Shown here: positions 23,677-31,214 of the stretch, one piece after another
Layout: each line of letters opens with the position of its first letter
Numbering within the stretch: the stretch's first letter is position 1
DNA from: Sphaerisporangium sp039871875
GTDB taxonomy: Bacteria; Actinomycetota; Actinomycetes; Streptosporangiales; Streptosporangiaceae
DNA: 64,000 nucleotides
Assembly: GCF_039871875.1 (NCBI RefSeq)
Contig: NZ_JBDPMD010000008.1
Span: 62,001 to 126,000 of the forward strand
Direction: 5' to 3'
The notes under the pieces: model-generated
Told to the model about the DNA's origin: nothing
Seen by the model: only the letters and a program-made list of their open reading frames with translations
Database searches by the model: none
Program-made: the position numbers and the translations under genes

Positions 23677-24452
23677 TTCCGCTCCACGAACGGTGCCGGG
23701 GTCACTCCGTGCGCGACGAGGGACTCCCGGACGGCGCGGGCCAGGGCCACGGTGCCGGGGGTGTCCCCGTGTACGCAGATGGATTTGGCGCGGATCACCA
23801 GCAGCGACCCGTCCACCGCCTCGATCGGCTCTCCGAGGGCCATCCGGACGGTACGCCGGGCCACCTCCACGGGGTCGTGCAGGACGGCACCGGGGCGCCC
23901 GCGTGGCACGAGCGTCCCCTCCGGTGTGTAGGCGCGGTCGGCGAAGCACTCCGCCACCGTCGTGAGGCCGGCCTCGGAGGCCAGGCGCAGCCAGGCGGAG
24001 CCGGGCAGGCCCAGCACCGGCAGCGTGGGGTCGTATGCCTGGACCGCCGCCACTACGGCGGCGGCTTGCTCCTCGTGGTGCACGATCGCGTTGTACAGGG
24101 CGCCGTGCGGCTTGACGTAGGTCACCCGTGCCCCTGCGAGGCGGGCGAACGTGTCCAGCGCGCCGATCTGGTAAACGATCTCGTCGGCCAGGGTCTCGGG
24201 GGGCATCTCGATGAAGCGCCGCCCGAAGCCGGCGAGGTCCCGGTACCCGACCTGGGCGCCGATGGCGACGCCCCGGGAGGCGGCGGCCCGGCAGACCCGG
24301 CGCATGATCGTCGGGTCGCCGGCGTGGAAGCCGCAGGCCACGTTGGCGCTGGTGACGACGGACAGCAGCGCCTCGTCGTCGCCGAGCTCCCAGCGGCCGA
24401 AGCCTTCTCCGAGGTCGGAGTTGAGGTCGATGCGTATGGTCGGTTCAGGCAT
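23673..24452 (-). CDS. pxpA: 5-oxoprolinase subunit PxpA (LamB/YcsF family)
   Basis: 259 residues, usual length. Family hallmarks are intact: IRIDLNSDLGEGFGRWELGD at the N-terminus, SANVACGFHAGDPTIMRR, and YVKPHGALYNAIV. It works with PxpB and PxpC in ATP-dependent opening of 5-oxoproline. ATG 24452 is preceded by a GAGGGAGC site. It lies 41 bp after the MFS gene on the same strand, consistent with an operon that imports and uses the substrate. Confidence 0.93.
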   Translation of the reverse strand: MPEPTIRIDLNSDLGEGFGRWELGDDEALLSVVTSANVACGFHAGDPTIMRRVCRAAASRGVAIGAQVGYRDLAGFGRRFIEMPPETLADEIVYQIGALDTFARLAGARVTYVKPHGALYNAIVHHEEQAAAVVAAVQAYDPTLPVLGLPGSAWLRLASEAGLTTVAECFADRAYTPEGTLVPRGRPGAVLHDPVEVARRTVRMALGEPIEAVDGSLLVIRAKSICVHGDTPGTVALARAVRESLVAHGVTPAPFVERK

Positions 24453-24493
24453 CGTCTGCTCCCTCGGGTCTCGTGGCCAGGTGGATGGAATGG

Positions 24494-25768
24494 TCAGGAA
24501 AGGTCCCGGGCGCGGGTCTCGGGCAGCCCGAGGAGCGCGATCACCGCGAGTCCGTACGCCAGGGCGCCGAACGCCATGGCACCGCCCACGCTATAGGTCG
24601 TGGCCAGGTACCCGATGATCGCCGGGAAGAACGCCCCGATGCCCCGTCCCACGTTGTACGTGAAACCCTGCCCGCTGCCCCGGATGTGACCCGGGTACAG
24701 CTCCGCGAGGTACGCCCCGAACCCGGAGAAGATCGCCGAGGAGCAGAACCCGAGGGGGAACCCGAGGAACATCACGTACGTGTTGGCGTCGGCGGGAAGC
24801 TGCGTGTACAGCACGATCAGGCTCCCGCTCAGCACCGCGAAGACGGCGAACGTCGCCTTGCGCCCGATGCGGTCGGTGAAGTAGCCGCCGGTCAGGTAGC
24901 CGGCGAAGGCCCCCGTGATGAGGAACGCCAGGTAGCCGCCCGTCCCGATCACGGTCAGCCCGCGCTCGTCCTTCAGGTAGGTGGGCACCCACGTGGCCAG
25001 CGTGTAGTACCCGCCCTGCACCCCCGTGGCGAGCAGCGTGGCGAAGAACGTGGTGCGCCCGAGGCCGTCCCCGAAGATGCCGAGCAGAGGCGCGTGCCCG
25101 GCCCGGCGGCGCCGCTCGGTGTGCACGGGCGCGTCGGTGACGTTGCGCCGCACCCAGATGGCGAGCAGCGCGGGCAGCGCCCCGGTCCAGAACAGCACCC
25201 GCCAGGCGAGGTCCTGGTCGACCAGCTCGAACACCAGCGTGTACACGATGACGGCGAGGCCCCAGCCGACCGCCCACGAGCTCTGGATGACCGCGAGCGC
25301 CCGTCCCCGGTGCCGCGCCGCGGCGTACTCGGCGACGAGGACGGCCCCGGCGGCCCACTCGCCGCCGAACCCGATGCCCTGGAGCGCGCGAAAGATCAGC
25401 AGGGTCTCGTAGTTGGGCGCGAGACCGCACAGCGCGGTGAAGACCGCGTACGTGACCACCGTGATCATCAGGGTGGTGGCGCGCCCGATGCGGTCCGCGA
25501 GCACCCCCGCGATGACGCCGCCGATGGCGGAGCAGACCAGTGTCGCGGTGGCGAGCAGGCCGGTCTCGCCGGTGCTGAGGCCGAAGGTCGCCGCGATGGC
25601 GACCAGGCTGAGGGGGAGGACCCAGAAGTCGTAGGAGTCCAGGCTGAAGCCGAGGAACGCGCCCTTGAAGGCCTGGCGGCCGTCCGTGCCGAGCGTGGTG
25701 TACCAGGCGAAGGCCCGGGGTCCCCGGTCCTCGACGGTGGCCTGGTGCGGCGTGCTTGATGTCGTCAT
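24494..25768 (-). CDS. MFS transporter, probably organic-acid or pyroglutamate uptake
   Basis: 424 residues with about 12 membrane helices. The sugar/organic-acid porter signatures are present: LADRIGRATTL in loop 2-3, FRALQGIGFGGEWAAGAVLV, and FTDRIGRKATF in the second half. It is most like the aromatic-acid/sialic-acid symporter branch. ATG 25768 has AGAGGTG upstream. It is the first gene of the pxp operon and takes the place that an Nramp-like ycsG has in Bacillus, so I infer that it imports 5-oxoproline or a related acid. The promoter is at 25851-25879. Confidence 0.88.
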   Translation of the reverse strand: MTTSSTPHQATVEDRGPRAFAWYTTLGTDGRQAFKGAFLGFSLDSYDFWVLPLSLVAIAATFGLSTGETGLLATATLVCSAIGGVIAGVLADRIGRATTLMITVVTYAVFTALCGLAPNYETLLIFRALQGIGFGGEWAAGAVLVAEYAAARHRGRALAVIQSSWAVGWGLAVIVYTLVFELVDQDLAWRVLFWTGALPALLAIWVRRNVTDAPVHTERRRRAGHAPLLGIFGDGLGRTTFFATLLATGVQGGYYTLATWVPTYLKDERGLTVIGTGGYLAFLITGAFAGYLTGGYFTDRIGRKATFAVFAVLSGSLIVLYTQLPADANTYVMFLGFPLGFCSSAIFSGFGAYLAELYPGHIRGSGQGFTYNVGRGIGAFFPAIIGYLATTYSVGGAMAFGALAYGLAVIALLGLPETRARDLS

Positions 25769-25845
25769 GTCACACCTCTTCTTGCCGTGTCTGCCCGATC
25801 GGAGACGGCGACCTCGGCGTCTCCCCGGCCCCGGTCGGGACCGTA

Positions 25846-25901
25846 CGTTGAACATACGGATCGTTCAACGATTTGACAATAGTTTCGTGTGATACTATTT
25901 T
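25846..25901. promoter_or_regulatory. Divergent promoters and operator for the GntR gene and pxp operon
   Basis: A perfect inverted repeat, CGTTGAAC (25846-25853) and GTTCAACG (25863-25870) with nine bases between, is the probable GntR operator. Plus promoter: TTGACA 25873-25878, 17-bp spacer, TATTTT 25896-25901. Minus promoter: TTGTCA (25879-25874), 17-bp spacer, TATGTT (25856-25851). The operator covers the minus -10 and abuts the plus -35, so one bound repressor could block both. A second dyad, ATAGT/ACTAT, lies at 25879-25898. Confidence 0.7.
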
Positions 25902-25990
25902 TCGCAGCCGTGTATCCCGGTGAGCCGCCACCGTGCCGACCTGGCGGTTCGCGGCTGAACCGGGCAGTTCGAGCGGAGGGCCGCGCGGTC

Positions 25991-26677
25991 GTGGTGGATA
26001 TGGCGGAGGCGGCCGAGCGCCTCGAACGGGACCGCGCGCTGCTCGGGCGCACCAGCACCGCCGAGCGTGTGGCCGCCATCCTGCGCGGCTACATCACCGA
26101 GGGCGTGTACCAGCCGGGTGAGCGCCTCGCCGAGGACGCCATCGGTGGCGCGCTCGACATCTCACGCAACACCCTGCGTGAGGCGTTCCGCCTGCTCTCC
26201 CACGAGCGGCTGCTCGTGCACCGGCTCAACCGCGGCGTCTTCGTCCGCACGCTGACCGCCGAGGACGTCGCCGACCTGTACCGCGTGCGCCGCATCGTGG
26301 AGTGCGCCGCGCTGCGGGAGGCCGTCCCGCCCTCGCAGGAGGGACTGGCCCGCCTGCGCGAGGCCGTGCGCGCCGCCGAGCGGGCCGCCGACGACGAGCG
26401 CTGGGTGGACGTCGGGACCGCGAACATGCAGTTCCACCAGGCCCTCGTGGAGCTCGCCGGCAGCACGCGGCTGGAGGAGCTGATGCGCCAGGTGCTCGCC
26501 GAGCTGCGCCTCGCCTTCCTCGTCATGACGGACCCGCGCGCCTTCCACGGCCACTACCTGCCGCTCAACCGCGACATCCTGCGGCGTATCGAGGCCGGCG
26601 ACCTCGACGGCGCCCAGCGCGCCCTGGAGAAGTACCTCGCCCACGCCGAGGGAGAGCTGGTCAAGGCCCACGCCTGA
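25991..26677 (+). CDS. GntR-family regulator (FadR/FCD type)
   Basis: 228 residues. N-terminal winged HTH (STAERVAAILRGYITEGVYQ, then PGERLAEDAIGGALDISRNT) and a helical FCD effector domain (about 90-225) with candidate metal-ligand histidines (ANMQFHQALVELAG; HGHYLPLNRDIL). GTG 25991 follows GGAGGG at 25975-25980; ATG 26000 is the alternative. Divergent from the pxp operon across a shared operator, it is the likely repressor that responds to an acid such as 5-oxoproline. Bacillus uses an IclR-type protein (KipR) in this position, so the control type differs. Confidence 0.88.
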   Translation: MVDMAEAAERLERDRALLGRTSTAERVAAILRGYITEGVYQPGERLAEDAIGGALDISRNTLREAFRLLSHERLLVHRLNRGVFVRTLTAEDVADLYRVRRIVECAALREAVPPSQEGLARLREAVRAAERAADDERWVDVGTANMQFHQALVELAGSTRLEELMRQVLAELRLAFLVMTDPRAFHGHYLPLNRDILRRIEAGDLDGAQRALEKYLAHAEGELVKAHA

Positions 26678-26734
26678 GGAGGCGCGTCCCCGGAGCGGGG
26701 TGTCGTCCCGGCCGTCGGAGGGAATCCCGAGGGT

Positions 26735-27820
26735 GTGGACAAATGGGGCAAAAGGGATGACATGCGGGTGCACGGTACGCACCCGTACAACGCGGAGCCG
26801 CCGCCGTCCGCGCTGGCCGGCCAGGTGATCACCCCCCTCGACGCCTTCTACGCGCGCGACCACGGCCGCGTCCCCGTCGTGGACCCCGCCGCCTGGCGGC
26901 TCACCGTGGACGGCCTCGTGGAGCGCCCCCTGGAGCTCACCCTGGACGACCTGCGCGCGGGCTTCCCCGAGCGGACCGTGGTGGCCACCCTTCAGTGCGC
27001 GGGCAACCGCCGCGCCGGGCTGCTGGCCGTGCGGGACATCCCCGGCGAGGACCCGTGGGGACCCGGCGCCACCTCCACGGCGTCCTGGACCGGGGCCGGG
27101 CTCAGGGACGTCCTGGCCCGCGCCGGGCTGACGCCGGACGCCGCGCACATCGCCTTCCAGGGATGCGACGTGTCCACGGAGATGTCGCCGCCCCAGCCGT
27201 TCGGCGGCTCCGTCCCGGTCATCAAGGCCACCGCTCCCGAGGTGCTGCTCGCCTGGGCGATGAACGGCGAGCCACTGCCCCCGGTGCACGGGGCGCCGCT
27301 GCGCGTCGTGGTGCCCGGCTGGATCGGCGCCCGCAGCGTCAAGTGGCTCACCCGCGTCACCGCGCGGGCCACGCCGTCCGACAACTACTACCAGGCCGTC
27401 GCCTACCGGCTGCTGCCCGCCGACCCCGGCATGAACGGCCGCGCGGAAGCCATTACTCTCGGCCCCGTCGCGCTGAACTCCGCGATCCTGAGCCCCGGCG
27501 ACGGCGCCCGCCTCGCCCCCGGCCGCACCGAGATCACCGGGTACGCCTACACCGGCGGCGGGCGCGCGGTCGCCCGGGTCGAGGTCTCCCTGGACGGCGG
27601 GAGCACCTGGCACCCGGCCGACCTCGGCACCTCACCCGGCCCATGGGCCTGGCGGCACTGGCGCGCCACCGCCGACCTGCCCGAGGGCCGGACCACCATC
27701 GCCGTCCGCGCATGGGACGACGCTGCCGCCACCCAGCCCGAGGACCCCCGCACCGTGTGGAACCCCAAGGGCTACGCCAACACCTCCTGGCACCGCGTCA
27801 CGGTCACCTGCGGCCCCTGA
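26735..27820 (+). CDS. Molybdopterin-dependent sulfite-oxidase-like enzyme
   Basis: 361 residues. An N-terminal SUOX-type molybdopterin domain (about residues 20-235), with the molybdenum-ligand cysteine in ATLQCAGNRR, is followed by a Mo-co dimerisation domain (about 250-358; ARVEVSLDGGSTW). This is the two-domain layout of plant and bacterial sulfite oxidases. No signal peptide, so it is cytosolic, unlike SorA-type periplasmic enzymes. GTG 26735 has GGAGGG upstream; ATG 26762 is an alternative. Substrate (sulfite or another S- or N-oxide) is inferred only from the family. It converges on a second SUOX-fold gene cluster. Confidence 0.85.
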   Translation: MDKWGKRDDMRVHGTHPYNAEPPPSALAGQVITPLDAFYARDHGRVPVVDPAAWRLTVDGLVERPLELTLDDLRAGFPERTVVATLQCAGNRRAGLLAVRDIPGEDPWGPGATSTASWTGAGLRDVLARAGLTPDAAHIAFQGCDVSTEMSPPQPFGGSVPVIKATAPEVLLAWAMNGEPLPPVHGAPLRVVVPGWIGARSVKWLTRVTARATPSDNYYQAVAYRLLPADPGMNGRAEAITLGPVALNSAILSPGDGARLAPGRTEITGYAYTGGGRAVARVEVSLDGGSTWHPADLGTSPGPWAWRHWRATADLPEGRTTIAVRAWDDAAATQPEDPRTVWNPKGYANTSWHRVTVTCGP

Positions 27821-27861
27821 CGGCCGCCTCACGGAAGCAGCGCTCGGGACGACCGCGCGGG

Positions 27862-28131
27862 TCAGCTCTCCGGGATGGCGCACTCGACGTACGACAACCC
27901 GCTGAGGTCCAGCCACGCCCGCCCGGGCCCGCGCACCAGCCGCAGCACGACCGCCGTGCACTCCGGGCAGCGCCCGACCAGACCCGGTGCCCGGTCGTAC
28001 ACCTGCAGCTCGGCGACCGCGCCCGACCGGCCGCACCCGGCGCAGCGGCAGCGCGCCGCCGTGATGTCCACCGCGAACACCTCGCGCAGCGGGCCCGCCA
28101 GTTCGTTGCCGTCGACTCGTGGGTCGGTCAT
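27862..28131 (-). CDS. DUF6510-like zinc-ribbon protein
   Basis: 89 residues. Two cysteine pairs, CRCAGCGRSG and VGRCPEC, make a compact zinc ribbon between an N-terminal helix and the C-terminal tail. It overlaps the flavoprotein stop by ATGA (28128-28131) and is the third gene of that operon. It could be a small redox or assembly partner; no reaction is known. Confidence 0.75.
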   Translation of the reverse strand: MTDPRVDGNELAGPLREVFAVDITAARCRCAGCGRSGAVAELQVYDRAPGLVGRCPECTAVVLRLVRGPGRAWLDLSGLSYVECAIPES

Positions 28132-28883
28132 GATGCGCCTCCGGTGGGTCCGAAACGTTCGGTCCTGATGCGATCGGCCGGATGCCCCTGGTCGATCAGA
28201 AGATCCGCCACGGTCTCGACGAACCCGGTGGGCCCGCAGACGTAGCACAGCGGCATGCGCCCCGGCCCCCAGCCGGAATCGGCCAGCAGCCCGGCGTCCA
28301 GCCGCCCGGGCGGCCGGGACGACCCCGGCGGCGCCTCCCGGGTGTAGGCCAGCACGATCTCCACGCCGGGCCCGGAGGCCAGCTCGCCCGCGTACAGCAG
28401 AGAGGCCGGCGTGCGCGTCGAGTAGACCAGCCGGAACGGCGCGAGGCCGTCGGAGGCCCCCGCGGCGGCACGCGCCCGGATCATCGACATGAACGGCACC
28501 ACCCCGGACCCGCCGCCGACCAGCAGCACAGGCGAGGGGTCGGCCGCCGACCACGTGAAGTAGCCGCCCACCGGCCCGCGCAGCTCGAACACGTCCCCGG
28601 GCTCGGCGACGTCCACGAGGTACGAGGACACCTCGCCGTCGTCCACCCGCTGCACCGTCAGCTCCAGCCGCCCCGGCCCGGGTGCCGACGCGATCGAGTA
28701 GCTGCGCTGCGCCGAGTAACCGTCCGGCGCGGTGAGCCGGACGTCCACGTGCTGGCCGGGCACGTGGCCGGGCCAGTCAGGCACGTCGAGCACGAGCGTG
28801 CGCGCGGTCGCGTTCTCCGCCCTGACGGCCGCCACCGTGGCGGCCCGCCAGGTCAGTCGCCCCAGTACCGCTGCTCGCGCCAT
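28128..28883 (-). CDS. Ferredoxin-NADP reductase-like FAD oxidoreductase
   Basis: 251 residues. FAD-binding motif RSYSIAS (about residues 66-72), NAD(P)-binding start VLLVGGGSGVVPFM, and the C-terminal CGPTGFVE. There is no N- or C-terminal 2Fe-2S domain, so it needs an external acceptor. It overlaps the upstream SUOX-fold gene by 31 bp and the zinc-ribbon gene by 4 bp. It is therefore probably the electron partner of the molybdopterin protein, moving electrons to or from NAD(P)H. Confidence 0.88.
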   Translation of the reverse strand: MARAAVLGRLTWRAATVAAVRAENATARTLVLDVPDWPGHVPGQHVDVRLTAPDGYSAQRSYSIASAPGPGRLELTVQRVDDGEVSSYLVDVAEPGDVFELRGPVGGYFTWSAADPSPVLLVGGGSGVVPFMSMIRARAAAGASDGLAPFRLVYSTRTPASLLYAGELASGPGVEIVLAYTREAPPGSSRPPGRLDAGLLADSGWGPGRMPLCYVCGPTGFVETVADLLIDQGHPADRIRTERFGPTGGAS

Positions 28884-29455
28884 GGGTCACCGTAGTTGTG
28901 GTAGCCGACGCTCTCCCAGAACCCCGGCTCGTCCTCGTCGCCCAGCCGGATGCCCTTCACCCACTTGGCGCTCTTCCAGAGGTACAGGTGGGGCACCAGC
29001 AGCCGGGCCGGGCCGCCGTGCTCGGGTTCCAGCTCCTCGCCGTCGTAGCGGTACGCCACCCACGCCTTGCCGTCCACCAGGTCCTCGACCGGGATGTTGG
29101 TGGTGTACCCGCCGTAGGAGTGGGCGAGCGCGAAGTCGGCGGCGGTGTCCACCTCGTCGAGCAGCGCCTCCACCGGTACGCCCTCCCAGGTGGTGCCGAA
29201 CTTGGACCACTTGGTCACGCAGTGGAGGTCGACGGTGACCTTCTCCGACGGCAGCGCGCGGAACTCCTCCCAGCTCCACCGGCGTTGCTCGCCGGACTCG
29301 GTGGTGAGGGTGAACGCCCACCGGTCCAGGTCGATCCGGGGCGTCGGCCCGGCGGACAGCACCGGGAAGTCCTTGGTCAGATACTGCCCCGGCGGGAGGT
29401 TCGCGTCAGGCCGTCCTCGGCCGCGAAAGCCGCGGGAGATCACGCTCACGGCCAT
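28853..29455 (-). CDS. Molybdopterin oxidoreductase, YedY/MsrP-like SUOX fold
   Basis: 200 residues, a minimal SUOX-type catalytic domain without the dimerisation domain. The molybdenum-ligand cysteine is in VDLHCVTKWSKFGTTWEGV, and the C-terminus HNYGDPWREQRYWGD is typical of short actinobacterial members. No twin-arginine signal, so it is cytosolic, unlike E. coli MsrP. ATG 29455 has AGGACGG upstream. First gene of an operon with the FAD reductase and the zinc ribbon. The substrate is unknown. Confidence 0.87.
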   Translation of the reverse strand: MAVSVISRGFRGRGRPDANLPPGQYLTKDFPVLSAGPTPRIDLDRWAFTLTTESGEQRRWSWEEFRALPSEKVTVDLHCVTKWSKFGTTWEGVPVEALLDEVDTAADFALAHSYGGYTTNIPVEDLVDGKAWVAYRYDGEELEPEHGGPARLLVPHLYLWKSAKWVKGIRLGDEDEPGFWESVGYHNYGDPWREQRYWGD

Positions 29456-29557
29456 CACCGTCCTGTTCACTGGTCGTACACGCCGAAGATCGGCGCCAGG
29501 CCCCAAGGCTAGGACACCATTGTTACGGGCCGGGGTAGGGGAGGACGGAGGAGGGGG

Positions 29558-30049
29558 GTGAGTGACGTGCGGATCGTGGCGCTGGCGGACACCCACGCCC
29601 CGCGCCGCTGGAAATCCTGCCCGCCCGCGGTGGCGGAGCACCTGCGCGGCGCCGACCTGATCCTGCACGCCGGGGACATCTGCACCGCTGCCGTCCTGGA
29701 CGAGCTGGCGGCCTACGCCCCGGTGCGCGCCGTCAAGGGCAACAACGACGGCCCGGACGTGACGGCACCCGAGACCCTGGAGCTCGACCTCGACGGCCTT
29801 CGCGTCGCGATGATCCACGACAGCGGCCCCGCCGTCGGCCGCTGGGCCCGTCTGCGCCGCCGCTTCCCCGCCGCGGACCTGGTGGTGTTCGGCCACTCCC
29901 ACATCCCGTGGGACCAGGAGGAGCAGGGCCTGCGCGTCTTCAACCCCGGCTCCCCCACCGACCGCCGCCGCCAGCCGCACGGCACCGTCGGCCTGCTGGA
30001 GGTGTCGGACGGGCGTCTGGTGGCCGCGAGCATCGTCCCGGTCACCTGA
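29558..30049 (+). CDS. YfcE/MJ0936-type metallophosphoesterase
   Basis: 163 residues. Dinuclear-metal motifs are complete: ADTHA (DxH), HAGDIC (GDxx), KGNNDG (GNxD), MIHDSG (H) and FGHSHIP (GHxH). Such proteins hydrolyse phosphodiesters, often with unknown physiological substrates. GTG 29558 lies in a GAGGAGGGGGGTGAGTGACGTG context, so starts a few codons further on are also possible. The N-terminal beta strand VRIVALADTH fits this start. Confidence 0.88.
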   Translation: MSDVRIVALADTHAPRRWKSCPPAVAEHLRGADLILHAGDICTAAVLDELAAYAPVRAVKGNNDGPDVTAPETLELDLDGLRVAMIHDSGPAVGRWARLRRRFPAADLVVFGHSHIPWDQEEQGLRVFNPGSPTDRRRQPHGTVGLLEVSDGRLVAASIVPVT

Positions 30050-30050
30050 G

Positions 30051-30102
30051 CCTGAGCCGCCGGGAGACGGGCCCCGGCCGGAGGGGCGGGCGCCGGCTCA
30101 GG
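30051..30102. terminator. Long-loop hairpin between convergent genes
   Basis: CCTGAGCCG (30051-30059) pairs with CGGCTCAGG (30094-30102) around a GC-rich, itself foldable loop. It directly follows the phosphoesterase stop and covers the stop of the convergent methyltransferase. Confidence 0.5.
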
Positions 30103-30922
30103 CCGCCGCGGGCGGCCCGGCGACCGGCCGGCGGCCGGTGACGCCGACCGTCGCCATGCCGGGCTCGCGGAAGTCCGGGTCACGCAGCCGTACCAGCGTG
30201 TCGGCCACCATGCCGGGAGTGATGCCGTCAATCGCGCACAACACCGGGGCGAGCTGCTCGACGGTCAGCTCCCAGAACCGCCCCATCGGGCGCCCGCCAC
30301 CCACCATGGAGTAGGCGACGTCGGTGTCCAGCTCGATCAGCCCGGCGCGGCCCATGTGCCCGGCCAGATCGCGCGGCCAATCGCAGTCGGTGCCGATGCG
30401 CTCGGCGAGCGCCGTGAACACCCCCATGCCGGTCGTGCGGTACGCGTCGTGCGAGGACGCCTCGATGGGGAACCGCGCCGGCTCCTCCAGCACCAGCCAG
30501 CCGCCCGGCACCAGCCAGCGGACGACCCGCGCGAGGTCCTGGTCGCGCCCGCGCAGGTGACAGAACAGGTACCGGGCGTGGATGAGGTCGAACGACCCGG
30601 GCGGGAAGTCGTCGCGCGTCAGGTCGTGGTGCGTCCACGTGACACCGGCGTCGCCGTCGTTGCGGCGCACCAGCTCCAGGTCCAGATCGGTGGCCACGAC
30701 CCCGCCGTCCGGGCAACGCTCCGACATCCACCGGGCGACGGTCCCGGTGCCCGCGCCGAGTTCCAGGCAGCGCCAGTCGGGCTGGATCGGCAGGGAACCG
30801 AGGCGGCGGAACGTCGCGGGGTCGAGCTCGGCGGTGAGCGCGCCGAGGCGCTCGTCCTCGGAGGTGGCGGCGTGGTTGAAGATCTGGTCGCCGTACCGCT
30901 CCACGATCTGCTGTGTCATCAC
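30098..30922 (-). CDS. SAM-dependent methyltransferase (class I)
   Basis: 274 residues. Motif I is LELGAGTGTVARWM (about residues 55-68), motif II VVATDLDLELV, and the segment after it GSFDLIHARYLFCHL. It belongs to the large UbiE/small-molecule type; substrate unknown. ATG 30922 is chosen; a ribosome-binding site is weak. It faces the chorismatase gene across 292 bp with no gene, which holds a GATAA/TTATC dyad near 31097 and probably both promoters. Confidence 0.85.
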   Translation of the reverse strand: MMTQQIVERYGDQIFNHAATSEDERLGALTAELDPATFRRLGSLPIQPDWRCLELGAGTGTVARWMSERCPDGGVVATDLDLELVRRNDGDAGVTWTHHDLTRDDFPPGSFDLIHARYLFCHLRGRDQDLARVVRWLVPGGWLVLEEPARFPIEASSHDAYRTTGMGVFTALAERIGTDCDWPRDLAGHMGRAGLIELDTDVAYSMVGGGRPMGRFWELTVEQLAPVLCAIDGITPGMVADTLVRLRDPDFREPGMATVGVTGRRPVAGPPAAA

Positions 30923-31214
30923 TGAGACCTTCGGCTAGGGGGCTGATCTCCGTGGGGAGGGTCACCTGCCAGCCTCGCGAAGTCACCCTCGCCCTTTCTT
31001 CTTCGAGAAAGCCGTTTGGCCGGCCGTGGACACGGATATTCGCGCACGCGGATTCGGCGGATTCTCACCGTACTGTTACGGCCTCATGAGACCGGTGATA
31101 ACCGTTTATCCGAATATGCAGGACACGTGAGTGCGCCCGCATTCTGGAAGGTGATCCCGCGCTGTTTCGCCCTGATGCTTGAGTTCTGCCTCTTCTCCGG
31201 CGGATGGAGCCATC

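Noticed and set aside
22812..24596. Plus-strand frame of 594 codons across pxpA and pxpB
   Set aside because: Opposite strand to three well-recognised Pxp subunits; its apparent repeats are only the complement of the tandem repeats there.
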